Assembly: GCF_019393635.1 (NCBI RefSeq)
Contig: NC_057861.1
Location: 79,119,327 to 79,183,326, forward strand
Direction: 5' to 3'
DNA from: Dromiciops gliroides
Lineage: Eukaryota; Chordata; Mammalia; Microbiotheria; Microbiotheriidae
DNA length: 64,000 nucleotides
Within the stretch, counting starts at the first letter, position 1. Every line of letters begins with the position of its first letter. Positions 34,301 through 49,300 of the stretch are shown in pieces. A model generated the notes under the pieces. It searched no databases and was not told the origin of the DNA. It saw only the letters and a list, made by a program, of their open reading frames with translations. Position numbers and translations under genes: made by a program.

Positions 34301-37300
34301 CTTCTCTGGGTCACAATGATCTGTCAGAGCAATCACTGAGAACCCAGGGATGCTTCAACACACTGATGACACAGCAGAGTAAGATTTAAAGGGAGGAAGG
34401 CTATAATTAAAATGGGGACGAAAAGGCCAGTCTATACAAAAATAGAGCTGCTTCATAAACAAATGAAAACAATGTAAATGTCCAACAACTGAATTAAAGA
34501 AAAATGTTGGACTTCAAAGGGATTTCAGAGGGCATCTAGCCCAAATTGTGTCTGAGTAGGAATCTATGGTCTCCTTGACCAATGGTCATTCAGTCTTTGC
34601 TTGAATACCTTGAGTGATGGGGAGCTCACCACTTCATGAGTCAGTCCGAGACAGATAAGATTGCCCTTCCCTTATATGATACTCATCACCTATTCCTATG
34701 TTATTTCTACCTATTGCCTCAAGAGAGAGATTGTGAAGTGACAGAATAGATTGTGATGTGTCAATGTCATAGAATATTTTTGAGCAGTTAAAAAATGTCA
34801 GATTTGAAAAATACAAACAAATATGGAAAAGAGGGAAGAAAACAAAGAAGGGGAGGGGATAAGCATTGATTAAGCTCCTACTCTATTCCAGGCACTGTGC
34901 TAAGCATTTTACAAATATTTTCTGATTTATTCCTCACAAGAGCCCTATGAGGTAAGTGCTATTATCCCTAATTTACAGTTGAGGAAACAGAGGAAGACAG
35001 GGGTTAAATGACTTGCCTAAGGTTACTCGTAAGTGGTTACTTATAAGGTCACAACTTGTATCTGAGGCTGATACAGAGCAAAAAGAGCAGAATCACAGAC
35101 ACAAAATTCGAGAGCTGGAAGATATCACAGCGACCAACTATCTAGCCCAACCCATAGCTGAAAGGATTGGAACACACTAAACACTTTACAATACTCTGTT
35201 AATTATTTCCCATTTATCCTTTATATGTCTGCTTGTTTTATGCCCCATTAGACTGTAAGCTCCTTGAGGGCAGGAACTATCTTGTGCTTCTTTTTGGATC
35301 CTCAGCACTAAGCACAATACTTGGCACATAGAAGGTGCTTAATAAATGTCTATTGATTGACTGAATGAGAGTCTATGAAAACTGACACCATCAAAAGCTT
35401 ATGAGTAGGGGGCAGCTAGGTGGTGCAGTGGATAAAGCACTGGCCCTGGATTCAGGAGGACCTAAGTTCAAATCTGGCTTCAGACCCTTGACACTTACTA
35501 ACTAGCTCTGTGACCCTGGGCAAGTCACTTAACCCTGCATTGCCCCACAAAAAAAAAAAGCAAGCTTATGAGTAAATGAACAGGAAAGAGACTAGGGGGA
35601 GTGGTTGCAGGAAACAAATTACTGCTAAGATTTTGTACATGTTTCTACCTTTTATAAAAATGTATATAATTTGGATTTCACAGTTTTATTTAGAATTTTT
35701 TCCCTCACATGTCATCTCCTGAAGTTATAACTCAGGGATGCCTCATTGGGAAATAGGGATCTGGAAGTGATGCTGGTAGAACGGATGTTTGGTCCTACTG
35801 GTTTGACTATCGATCGATCAATAAACATTTATCAAGTACCTACTATGTACCAGACCCTGTGCTTAGGCTGGAGTAAGCTAGACAGGCTTCAAGTAGAAGC
35901 CTGGATCTGTTGTCTAAGGACCAGCTTAGCTCCATACAGAGATTCACCACCAGACTTGTCACAGGGGAGATGAATTTTTGGCCAAGACAAGTCTTGGAGA
36001 CCGCGTACTAAGATGCTGTGACCAGCATCTGTGGAAGGAACAACCACATCAAGGAGATGGGAGACCCCTGAATTTTACATATCATGGTCTCTATTGTCTG
36101 TAATTGGTATGAAGTTTATGGTAATCTAGAAAAAGAAGAATGACTAGAAGGGGAAGAAGGATAGCTATTCTCTGGTGCCCCTTTTTCTGGGTATTTGGAG
36201 AAGACTAGCCTCCTTTTTCATCCTTCTGCTTGAGCCCAGAAGTGAGCCCTCACACTTGTGTATATGTGTGGGGCATAGAGGGACGGGGACAGTCTCTGCA
36301 TGTCATCTGACTAGCCAGCTGGGCAGCTGAGTTCCCCAAACACCAGAAATTACGACAGTAATGCTCCCTTCTCTTCCCCACTTCTCTCAGCCCTTTGTTG
36401 GAGGAGGGTGATTCATGGTGAATTTCCTCCAACCTCTCCATTCTCCTCACCCCAGTCCTTCTGATCCGGCTTACTCAGGTGGTCCCGGAAAATCAACTTG
36501 GCAACTTGGAAGGCAAGTATGCTGCCCTCAGGGACAGTCACTGTCTTCACTGTGTTTAAATGACCCTCACCCTCACCCTGGGGAGAGAAGGAAAAAGGGA
36601 AGAAATCACAGATCTAGAACTGGAAGGGTCCTCAAAGGTAGATTCATCCAGGAAATCCCAGAGATGAAGGGACTTGTCCAAGGTCACACAATTGGAATCT
36701 GGACTCAGGTCCTTTGGCTCCAAATTTAGTGCTCAGAGACTGCTAGATTTACAGCAGGGATCTCAAGATTTGGGGGTGGACCACAGGGAAGAGCGGAAGT
36801 TGGGATGGGGTCTGGGTAGGCAGTCAGCTCCCAGTTCTCTGCCACGGGAAGGGAGGGAATGAGAAGAAATAGCAGGCAGGCACAGGGGCTATGAGGTACA
36901 ACCTGGGTTGGGCCCTGTCATATGCAGATGTGACTTAGGACAATAATCAACTCTCTGTTATTTGCCATTGTCCCCTAAGCCCCACAGTTTTTCAACCCCA
37001 GGCTGGCTCCCCTCTAATCACTCCCTGTGTGTGTGTGTGTGTGTGTGTGTTTGGGTTTCCTCATCAGACAGCCCTGAGAAATCTCATTAAATTTAAAGGA
37101 GTTTTTGGGGCAGCTAGGTGGCACAGTGGATGGAGCACCAGCCCTGGAGTCAGGAGTACCTGAGTTCAAATCTGGCCTCAGACACTTAACACTTACTAGC
37201 TGTGTGACCCTGGGCAAGTCACTTGGCCCCAATTGCTTCACTAAAAAAAAAAAAAATTAAAGGAGTTTCTTAGAGTCATGAGGAAGGGAATGCAACAGTT

Positions 37301-40300
37301 CCCCAACTTGCCATACTGCATTCCAAACCCTAATCTGTGTACTTTTGGATTATCTGCTGTATAGTGATTATCCACACCCTGGAGAATGGCTGAGAGTGAA
37401 GTACCCCGGCTGGGACTGGCTATTTTGTTTGTTTGTTTGTTTTTGTAGGGCAGTGAGGGTTAAGTGACTTGCCCAGGATCACACAGCTAGTTAAGTGTCA
37501 AGTGTCTGAGGCTGGATTTGAACTCAGGTCCTCCTGAATCCAAAGCCAGTACTTTATCCACTGCGCCACCTAGCTGCCCCTGGGACTTGCTATTTTTAAT
37601 GGAAATGCCCCAAACAGGATGCAGGAAAAGGACACAGACCTTCAGAGTCTCCAGGCAGAGTCAAATTCTCTAGCTGCCTGCTGGGAGTCTCTGGGCTAAT
37701 GGGATTAAGGCTGGAAGGTCAAGGGATGCTGTGGCAATCGGACCTTTCCCCTTTCCCCCACCCCAATCTATCCAAAGGATGAGTTCTAACCTGGAAACAT
37801 GTGGCCCCAGGAATGGTGATCTTCCCAAAGCCTGCCCTATTTCTGGACCTCTTCAGAATGGCCTCTTTTTGGGTCTTCACGGCTTCTGTCACAACATACA
37901 GGTTCTCTCCTTGTGCCCGAAGCTCCTGGAAGACAGAGGGCTCTGGTGTCTTCAATTTCCTGTAGGAAAAGAGGAGGGAATGTGGCAGGCAAGGGAGTTG
38001 GGATTCCATCTCCCATGCCTTTGCTCAAGGCTATCTCCTGGGCACACTATATTTGGATTTCACCATGCTAGTGCCTTGTGGGAGTTAATATGGTGTTAAG
38101 TGGTTTGTGCAAATGTTTGGAAGGCCTAAAACTGTGACCGGAGTCAAAAGGAGCCCTGTCTCCTATAAAGTCAAAGACATTTTAGGAGGGATATCAATGG
38201 AAGAGAGCCAGCCAATGAAGGGCCACCAAGATGATGGTGAGTTAAAAAAAAATTAAGTGGGATAGAAACAGCTAAAGGAACTGGTCTTGTTTATCCTGGA
38301 AAAGAGTTTATAGGGGACATGGTGATCCCTGTGTTAAAATACATGAAGGATCGTCATGGGGGCAGGGGGGACGAACTCATTTTCTTCTAGCCCCAGAGGG
38401 AAGCAATGGGACCAGTTTAAGGAAATCACTAGAGAATATATTTTGACTCAGGGTAAAGGAGCTAGCTCCGTCTTGCTGGAGGTATTCATGCACAGACTAG
38501 GGATGCTCTAAAGAGGATTCCTAACTCAGACAGAGCACATGACTAAACTCCCCTCTCCAATCCCACACCCCCCACAAAGCTGGCTCTGACCTGTGCCGAT
38601 ATTATCTCACACTGTTCCCTTTTGGGTCCTCTATATCTGAACTAGCTATAACCCCGTTTCTCTTTGCACCCTCTCCTGCCTCCTGCCTTTGCTTGTGTTG
38701 TCCCAGGTACTTGGGATATCTTACCCTGCTTCTCCCATCTAAGACCTAAACCTCAAGGATGAACACTTCTCTGTCTGATCAGAATATTATGTTTTCCTTC
38801 TCAAATTCCTCATAACACTTTACCACAGAATCATAGATTTAGAACTGGAAGGGACCTTAGAGGCCCTTGAGTTAGTTCAACCTCCTCATTTTACGGATAA
38901 GGAAACTGAGACCTGGAAAAGTTAAGTGACTCACCCAACCTCATATAGGTAATAAGCAATAGAGACAAAATTTGAATTTAGGTACTCTGATTTCAGAGCC
39001 AGTGCCTTTTTTACATGCACATGAATAAGAATAAGAGGGACAATGTGATAGGTACAAGTGAGAAAAAATACTCAGAGAAGTTTTGTTGTCTTTGCAGGGT
39101 GGGGGGTGACTGGGGGCAATGAGGATTAAGTGACTTGACCAGAGTCACACAGCTAGTAAGTGTCAAGTGTCTGAGACTGGATTTGAACTCAGGTCCTCCT
39201 GAATCCAGGGCTGGTGCTTTATCCACTGTGCCACCTAGCTTCCCTTGAGTTTTGTTTTTTTTTTTTAAGATTTTTCATTCATATCTTTTGCTTTTACATC
39301 GCCTAGATTTCCTCCCTGTATCCTTCCATAAAATCATCCATTATAACAAAGATTTTTTTAAAAAGAGGAAGAAAAGAAAAAATTCAGCAAAATCAATCAA
39401 CAATCAACATCTTGAAGAAAATTCGACATTATATGCAATGGTCCACATCTCTGGTACCCAACCTTTGCAAAGAACCAGGGGAGGTACCTTCTGATATCTT
39501 TCTCACATCTTTTCTTTGGAACCAAGTTTATTTTTTATAATTTTGCAATATTCAGTTACAATTATTTTGTGGTTGTTCTTTCTATTTACAGGGTTATAGT
39601 CACTGTTTATGAGGCAGCTAGGTGGTACAATGGGTAGGGTGCCACGCCTGGAGTCAGGATGATGTAAATTCAGTCTAGCTTCAGACACTTTCTAGTTGTG
39701 TGACCCTGGGCTAATCACTCAACCCTCTTTGCCTCAGTTTCTTCATCTATAAAATGAACTGGAGAAGGAAATGGCAAACCACTCCAGTATCTTTGCCAAG
39801 AAAACCCTAAATGGTATTATGAAGAGCTGAACACAAATGTTATTTATATTGTTTTCCTGTCTCTGCTTGCTGTACTTTGACCAGTTTGTGTTCATCTTTC
39901 CATGCTTCATTGAATTCGTCATGTTGGCCTTTTTATTTTTATTTTTTAGTAATATTCCATTGATATGCCATAATTTGTTTAGCTATTTCCTTTATCAATG
40001 GGTATCTACTTTGTTTGCAGTTCTCTGCTACCACAACAGGTGTTGCTATAAATGTTTTGGCATGCACAGAGCTTTTCTTTATGAAAATAACGTCCATGAG
40101 TGAATATTCCTACTAGTGAATCTCTGAGTCAAAGGGTGTGGACATCTGAGTCACTTTCTTTGCATAATTCCAAATTGCTTTCCAAAAAGGTTGTATTTAA
40201 TTCCCAGATCCACCAACAATGCAATAGAGTACCTGTCTTTCCACAGCCCTTCCAACACTGATCATTCCTAGCTTTGGTGATCTTTGCTACTTTACTGGAT

Positions 40301-43300
40301 GTGAGCCTCAGGGTTGTTTTGATATGATTTTTTTCTTATTACTAGTGATTTGGAGCATTCTTTCACATGGTTGTTAATAGTTTTGCATTTTTTTTTGAGA
40401 ACCAGTTGTTCAAATTCTTTATTCTCTACTGGGGAGAATGGTTTTTTTTATTCTTTGGTCTTACATATTTTTGTAAGTTGTCTACAGAGCTTGGATATAT
40501 GCCCTTGTCAGAGATAGTTGATACAAAGATTTCCCCCCCCTCAGTCAACTGCTTCCTTTCTTATCTTAGATGTGTTAATTTTGCTTGTGTAAAAACCTAA
40601 AATTCATGTATTCAAAATTGCCTATTTTATCTTTCAGAATTACATATATCCCTTGTTTGGTTAAGAATTCATCCTCTACCCACAGTTATGAAGAGTCTGA
40701 TCTGTTTCTGTTTCCATGTTCCTACAGTATGATCTTTAATATTTGGATCATGGGGCAGCTAGGTGGCGCAGTGGACAGAGTACCGGCCCTGGAGTCAGGA
40801 GTACCTGGGTTCAAATCTGGCCTCAGACACTTAACACTTGCTAGCTGTGTGACCCTGGGCAAGTCACTTAACCCCAATTGCCACACTAAAAAAAAAATAC
40901 TTGGATCATGTATCTATTTTGAATTTATTGTGTCATATGGTATAAGATGTTAGTCTAGTCCTAATTTTTGGCATACTGCTTTCTTATTCTCCTAACAATT
41001 CTTAAGAGATATGGAATTCGCATGCTCTTTGATCCAGCAATACCACTACTAGGTCTGTATCCCAAAGAAATCATAAAAAAGGAAAGAGGACCTAGATGGA
41101 CAAAAACATTTATAGTAACTCTTTTTGTGGCAGCAAAAATCAGAAACTGAAGGCATGAATGGCTGAACAAGTTGTGGTATATGAATGTAATGGAATATTA
41201 CTGTGCTATAAGAAATAATGAGCAGGATACTTTCAGAAAAATCTGGACTCACATGAACTGATGCAAAGTGAAGTGAGTAGAACCAGGAGAATATCATACA
41301 CAGAAATAGCAATACTATACAATGATTGACTGTGAATGACTGAGCTCTTTTCATCAATACAATGATCCAAGACAATTCCAAAGGACTCATGATGGAAAAT
41401 GGTTTTTATATCCAGAAAAAGAACTGATGGAGTCTGAATGCAGATTGAAGCATACTATTTTCACTTTCTTTATTTTTTTTCATGTTTTTTTTCTTTTTGG
41501 TCTGTTTCTTCTTTCACAACATGACTAATATGGAAATGTTTTATATGACTGCACTGATATAACCTATATCATATTGCTTATCATTTTAGGGAGGGGGATG
41601 GAGAAAAATTTGGAACTCAACAGTTTTTTAAATGAATTTTAAAATTATCTTTACATATAATTGGAAAAAATAAAATACTATTATTTTTAAAAAGCAATAT
41701 GGAATTATTTCCTAGGTAATTTATGTTTGGGGGATTATCAAAGACTGGGTTATTGAGTCCTCAGTCATCCTTGTCTAGTCTGTTCCATTGCTCTATATTT
41801 CTATTTTTTTAACCAATGTCAAATGATTTTGTTTATTACTGTTTTATAATATAGTTGAAGTCTGGAAGTGTTATTCTCCCTTAAATTCTGCCTTTTAAAA
41901 TTATACCCATTTTTATTCTAGATCTTTGTTCTTCCAAATTTTCTTATTATTTTATCTGGCTCTGTAAAAATCCCTTTGTATTTTTTTGGTAGGGCAATGA
42001 GGGTTAAGTGACTTGCCCAGGGTCACACAGCTAGTAAGTGTCAAGTGTCTGAGGTCAGATTTGAACTCAGGTCCTCCTGAATCCAGAGCCAGTGCTCTAT
42101 CCACTGCGCCACCTAGCTGCCCCTGGGTGCATGTATTAAGTACTTACTATATGCCAAGATCATGCTAAGCACTGGGAATATAAATGTTATTTTCCTTTGT
42201 TCTTTTTTTTTAACTTTTTAAAAGTATTTTATTATCTTCCAGTTACATGTAAAAACAGTTTTCACCATTTGTTTTCATAGGATTTTTAGTTCCAAATTTT
42301 TCTCCCACCCTCCTTTCCCTCCCCTCTCCCCAAGACGAAAAGCAATCTAATATAGGTTATATATGTACAATCACATTAAACACATTTTTGCATTAGTAAA
42401 TCATGTAGATGTTTATGAAAAAAGAGTGGGGGTTTTTTTTTTTGGTTTGGTTTTTTTTAGTGGGGCAATGAGGGTTAAGTGACTTGCCCAGGGTCACACA
42501 GCTTCAAGAATCTGAGGTCAGATTTGAATTCAGGTCCTCCTGAATCCAGGGCCTGTAATTCATCCACTGCACTGCCTAGCTGCCACTTTCCTTTGTTCTT
42601 GAAGAGGACCATAACATCAGTGATATCACGACTAGCAGTGAATTGGATTTAAGTGGGGGGAGGGCTATGCATGGTCACCAACCTCACTCTCTCCTCCAGA
42701 GATATTTGGGTCCAGTAGCAAGATATATGTTTAAGGCAATTGGGGTTAAGTAACTTGCCCAGGATCACACAGCTAGTAAATGTCTAAGGTAAGATTTGAA
42801 CTCAGGTCCTCCCAACTTCAGGGCCAGTTCTCTACCCACTGTGCCACCTAGATGCCCCTGGGAATACAAATATAAGCATAATGAAAGAGAGTCCCTGCTC
42901 TATGGAGGAAGACAAAAGCCAAAACAGAGATGTAAAGGATCCACACAGGGGCATGGTGTTGAAGTCTGAGGAGTGGTTGGAAGGTACCCCTTCAAAACAT
43001 CTGAGGGGACCGTGACATGAGCTATAGACAATCCAGAGGCTCCCAGTCTTCAGGAATTTTGTCAGTTCTAATTATTGCTGACCCCATGACAACCCCAACT
43101 GGTTTGTACTGCAGGTTCCATGGAGGAAGGAAACTTATCTAAATTCCAGGATAGTGCAGGCTCTGAATACAGAATAAATCTTTGTTCATTCATTCATTCA
43201 TCTGTTTATTTATTTGATTATTTATTTATTTTTGGTGAGGCAATTGGGGTTAAGTGACTTGCCCAGGGTCACCCAGCTAGTAGGTGTCAAATGTCTGAGG

Positions 43301-46300
43301 CCGGATTTGAACTCAGGTCCCCCTGAATCCAGGGCTGGTGCTCTATCCACTATGCCACCTAGCTTCCCCCAGAGTAAATTCTTAATAAATATTTGTGGAA
43401 GTTAGTTGCTCGGGGATAACAGCTGACTCTGCACTCCATATTTATTTCTTGTGATTCCCTTTGGGTTTGATGACTTGGAATCCTATTCCTTTGACCTTGG
43501 ACTTCTTGGGCCTCAGTCAGAATTCTTCCTGTTTGGGTGTCTTTTTGCTGCCTTCTACTGGTTCTGGGAACTGAAGAATCTATCCACTCAATGGTCCTGA
43601 AAACCCCCACGAGAGGAGGTTTCAGACTCCTTGACAAAAATGGGGGGATCCTTAGGCAGGATGGCATTATCGGATAAAGAAGGGAAGAATATCTTCCAAG
43701 TCAAAGGTATCAACAGCACTACGAAAAAATGTTTCAAATCACAAATAACTAGAGAAATGCAATTTAAATGAATTCTGAGATCCCATTTCATACCCATCAG
43801 ATTGGTAAATTTGACCAAAAAAAAAAAAAAAGAAAACTGACAAATATTAGAAGAACTGCAGGAAAATAGGCACATTAATGCACAGTTGGTGGAGCTGTAA
43901 ATTGGTACAGTTCTTCTAGAAAGCGTTTGGAACTATGCCCCAAAAGTCATTAATCTGTGTATATTCTTTCACCCACCATTACTATTTCTTGATCTACAAT
44001 ACCCTAAAGATAGGGACAGCTAGGTGGCACAGTGGATAAAGCACCAGCCCTGGATTCAGGAGGACCAGAGTTCAAATCTGGCTTTGGACACTTGACACTA
44101 GCTGTGTGACCTTGGGCAAGTCACTTAACTCTCATTGCTGCCCCCCCATACCCTAAAGAGTGTTTTAAAAGATGAAAATAACCTATTTATACAAAATCAT
44201 TTAGTTCTTTTTTTTATAGTGGCAAAGAACTGGAAACTAAGGGGAAGGGGGTGCTCATCACTTGAGAAATGGCTGAACAAATGATGGTACATGAATGTAA
44301 TTGTGCCACAAGAAATTATGTAAGGGACAGTTTTAATGAAACCTGGAAAGACTTGTATGAACGGATATAGAGCAAGAAGAAGGAGGACAATTTATACAAT
44401 AACAGTGATTCTATACAATTCTAGACAATTTATACAATAACAGTGATTCTATAAAAACAAGCAACTTTTGAGAGATTTAAGAACCCTGATCGACACGACT
44501 GATTTGAGAGGACTGATCATGAAGAACACTATACGTTCACTGACAGAAGGACGATGCACTCAAGGTACACAATAAGATGGGGTTTTTGGACATGGCCAAT
44601 TTGGTCATTTCTTCTTCTTGACTGCATATGTGATATAATGGCTTTTTCTTTTTCTATGGTTGTAAGGGAATGGGGTTGGAGAAAGAGAAAATAAAATTTT
44701 AATTAAAAAAAGATGTTTTAAAAAATAGACAAAAAAGCCCATCTTCCTAGCAAAATATTTAACCTAGTGAAGTTGAGGCCAGAGGATCACTTTTTTCTCT
44801 GATGTCTTTTTTTTTTTTTAAGTTTTTTTTTTTTTTAAGTGAGGCAATGGGGGTTAAGCGACTTGCCCAGGGTCACACAGCTAGTAAATGTTAAGTGTCT
44901 GAGGCTGGATTTGAACTCAGGTACTCCTGAATCCAGGGCCAACGCTTTAACCACTACGCCATCTAGCTGCCCCCTCTGATGTCTTTTTGACCAAGATTTG
45001 AGTGACTCCCCGCTTCTTAAACATTGCCTTGATGTCATGGGCCTCTTCAAGAATGAAGAACAAACAACAATAGGCACATGAAAGGTTTTCCTCCTCCAAA
45101 GCCCTTCTCTAATCCTTTATAATGACATGAAAACTCTGGTAGATCCAGCCAAACTGAAAAAGTTTTATAGGACCAATGAGAGAATATACATCAATTGTAG
45201 TAAGTGTGAGAAATGATTATTAATAACCAATATCTTGGGGGAGATTCAGAGCTTTCCTCCTTCTTCCAAAGCCCTGATCTTTAGAAGTCTAGTTTCTCCT
45301 TGAAATAAGATTGAAGTGAATGTCTTCATATCGTCACACCCACCCCAAGCTTTCAAGGAATCTTGGGGGGAGACGGATACATTTATCTAGCTAGTCAAAG
45401 GCTTCTCTGATTTATGGGGCGTACTCAGAACCTCCACTGAAGAGAAATTGATATTGATAGGCCAAGGCTGGAGAGAATCTTTCTGTGCAGGGGTCAATTC
45501 TTGGCCCCACTGACCACCTATTGTTTCAAGGGTATAAAAGCTCTGTGCCCTACCACCATGATTGTCTTGGTCAGACAAAAACCAACAGTGACCATCCTTT
45601 TATTAATACCCTGCTGGCCTTATTAACAAAATCATGAAATTACCCAGAAACTATGCCTTTCAAATTTTTAATCATCACATAAGAGATGTAAACGAGAGTA
45701 AATGGAAGAGAGCAGGAGACAGGGAATGTGGCTGTGAGGACATGGAAATATTGTGATACACTACTAAGGGAGTCTATGGTCCTAAAGCAAATACAGCCTG
45801 GGACACATCATCCCCTTCATCATCATCAAAACATTTACTAAGCACTGCGTACAGGGAATCTCAGAGGTGGCTCTTGGATATTTCTGACTCTGGTTCCAGA
45901 GATATGATCACATAGAATGAGTCCTTTGGTGGACTTCTTGCCTCCCCAATCGGCCCCATTTTCACCCACTAACCACCCTTCCCAGGACTCATACCTGCTT
46001 TCAGTTGGCTGTTGCTGGTAGTCCTTCCAAATCATTCACATTAGTCAGCAATAATCAGAGCCACCATTTCTCTAACACTTAAGGATTTTAAAAGGCTTTC
46101 CTCAAAAAAAAACCCAAAACCATTTTATGAAGAAACTGAGGCTCAGCTAGTGATATTTGACCTTGGGCAAGTCCCTTCAGTTCCATGAGTGTCAGTTTCC
46201 TCATCTGTCAAATGAAGATTGGGACAGACACCCGTTTCAAGGCAGCTAGGTGGCACAGTGGATAGACTGTTGGGCCTGGTATCAGGGAGACCCAAGTTCA

Positions 46301-49300
46301 AATTTGGCCTCAGATACCTACCAGCTGTTAAACACACACAAGCTGTCAGACACACATGAGCTGTGTGACCCTGGGCAAGTCACAACCCTATTTGCCTCAA
46401 TTTCCTCATCTGTAAAATGAGCTGGAGAAGTAAATGGCAAACCATTCCAATATCTCTGCCAAGAAAACCCCAAATGGGGTCTTGAAGAGCTGGACATGAC
46501 TAAAACAACTGAACAACAACAAAGGAAACTTTCAGCTTTAAATCTTTTGCTATGCTAGATGCTGTGTTGAAAGATTAACCCCGGGGCAGCTAGGTGGCGC
46601 AGTGGATAGAGCATTGGCCCTGGATTCAGGAGGACCTGAGTTCAAATCCAGCCTCAGACCCTTGACACTTACTAGCTGTGTGACCCTGGGCAAGTCACTT
46701 AACCCCAATTGCGTCACCAAAAAAAGAAAAAAAAAAAGAAAGATTTACCCCTACCTAGTAAGTGATGGGGCTTCTACCCTATGCTGTACTTCGGAGGAAG
46801 GAAGTATAGACACAGCCTATTAGCTAAGTAGTTTAACCTGTTAGATCACCAGGAACCCATGAGTAATAATCAGGAAATTTCCTGATTGGCAGAGAATAGG
46901 TTTGGAATTGCAAAACAGATGAATAAGACCAGGTCAGAATACGTGGGGAACAAACACAGCAACTATATGACCAGAACTATAAAACATTTTTTCATAGAAA
47001 TAAAGTCAGATCTAAACAATTAGAAAAATATTAATTGCTCATGGGTAGGCAGAGCCAATATAATAAAAATGACAATCCTACCTAAGTTAATTTATTTATT
47101 TAGTGCTATATCAATCAAACTATCAAAAATTATAGAGCTAGAAAAAAAGAATAACAATTCATCTGGAAAAACAAAAGTTCAAGGATATCATGGGAATCAA
47201 TGAAAAAAATACAAAAGAAGATGGTCTAGCCATACCAGATTGCAAACTGTATTATAAAGTGGTAATTATCAAAACAATCTGGTACTAAGAAATAGAGAGG
47301 TGGATCAGTGGGATGGAATAGGTACAAATTACATTATAGTAAATGAATATATTAATCTAGTATATGATAAACCCAAAGATCCAAGCTTTTGGAACAAAAA
47401 CTCATTATTTGACAAAAACTACTGGGAAAACTGGAAAACAGTATGGCAGAAACTAGGTATAGACCAAGCAAATTAAGGGAGTATGGAATCATTTATCTGT
47501 CAGATTTATGGGCAGGGGAAGAATTTAGGACCAAAGAAAATATAGAGAATAAAATTAAATGTAAAATAGATAATTTCCATTATATAAAATTAAAAAGCTT
47601 TTGCACAAACAAAATTAATGTAACCAAGATTACAAGGGAAGTAGAAAACTGGGAAAGAATTTCTGAAACAAATATCTCTGGGGGCAGCTAGGTGGCACAG
47701 TGGATAAAGCACTGGCCTTGAATTCAGGAGGACCTGAGTTCAAATCCAGCCTCAGACACTTGACACTCACTAGCTGTGTGACCTTGGGCAAGTCACTTAA
47801 CCCCCATTGCCCTACAAAAAAAAGAAAAGAAAAAGAAAGAGACAATTTGTTTAGGGACAGCTAGGTGGCACAGTGGATAGAGCACGGGCCCTGGAGTCAG
47901 GAGTACCTGAGTTCAAATCCAGCCTCAGACACTTGACACTTACTAGCTGTGTGACCCTGGGCAAGTCACTTAACCCCAATTGCCTCACTTTAAAAAAAAA
48001 AAGGGGGCAGCTAGGTGGCGCAGTGGATAAAGCACTGGCCCTGGATTCAGAAGGACCTGAGTTCAAAGCCAGCCTCAGACACTTGACACTTACTAGCTGT
48101 GTGACCCTGGGCAAGTCACTTAACCCCAATTGCCCTGCCAAACCCCGCCGCCAAAAACCAAACAAACAAATATCTCTGATAAAGGTCTCATTTCTCAAAT
48201 ATATAGAGAACTGAGTCAAATTTATAAAAATACAAGTCATTCCCCAGTTGATAAATGGTCAAAAGATATGAACAGTCAGTTTTCAGACAAAGAAATCAAA
48301 GCTATCTATAATCATATGAAAAAATGCTCTAGATCATTATTGATCAGAGAAACACAAATTAAAACAACTCTAAGGTATCACCTCACACCTATCAGAGTGG
48401 CAAATATAAAAATATAAAAATATAAAAAGTGGCAGATATAAAAATATAAAAAAAGGAAAATATTGGATGTTGGAGGGAATGTGGGAAAACTGGGACGCTA
48501 ATCCACTGTTGGTGAAGTTGGGAAAAGATCCAACCATTCTGGAGAGCAATTTTGAACTATGCCCAAAGGGCTATAGAACTGAGCATACTCTTTGGTTCAG
48601 CAATACCACTGCTAGGTTTATATCCCAAAGACATCTCCCAAAAGAGAAAAAGACCTATTTGTACAAAAATATTTACATCAGCTCTTTTTGTGGTCTCTAA
48701 GGAAATCAAAGGAATGTCTATCAATTGAGGATGGCTAAACAAACTGTGGTATATGATGGTGATGGAATATTATTGTGCTATAAGAAATGATAAGCAGGGT
48801 AGTGAGCACACTGTGGCCCAGACCGGAGACTGACTGGCTTGCCAGGTGAAGAATATGGAGTATACAATCTAAGCTGAGAGCATGAGCAACAGGGATCTGG
48901 GAACCCAGGAATCCAGGTCAGATATTGCCCAGGACCAACGCCTTGAGGAACAAGGGCCTGGGACTACAGCCCCACAGAAGGAGCAGTGATGCTTGCTTTT
49001 GATGTGAATTTATTGGGAAATTAAACTTCAGTTGTGAGCCCGGTTCTCTTCCTGCCCCCTTATCATAACTCCAACCTGTTGTGAAAAATGTTTGTACTTT
49101 GTTCTGGCTATATCTTTGAATTAAATATTCCTTTGTAAAAGCAAAAAGAAAAAAAAAAAAAGAAACAACAAGCAGGATGACTTCAGAAAGGCCTGGAAAG
49201 ACCTGTATGAACTTATGTATAGTGAAGTGAGCAGAACCAAGAGAACATTGTGCACAGAGACAGAAGTATTGTTTGATGAAGAACTGTGAATGACTTAACT

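Larger units (their letters stand above)
39250..41975 (-). mobile_element. L1 fragment interrupted by two SINEs and an opposite L1
   Basis: Reverse-strand L1: agaaccaggggaggtacctt near the start, ttatcaatgggtatctactt in the middle, ccattgctctatatttctat at the high end. It is broken by the MAR1 at 39611-39838, the SINE at 40753-40897 and a plus-strand L1 at about 40985-41695. Confidence 0.75.

Noticed and set aside
42590-42725. Possible exon of an unknown gene (tttgttcttgaagaggacca)
   Set aside because: The same text recurs near 45030, so it is an RTE-derived repeat tail.
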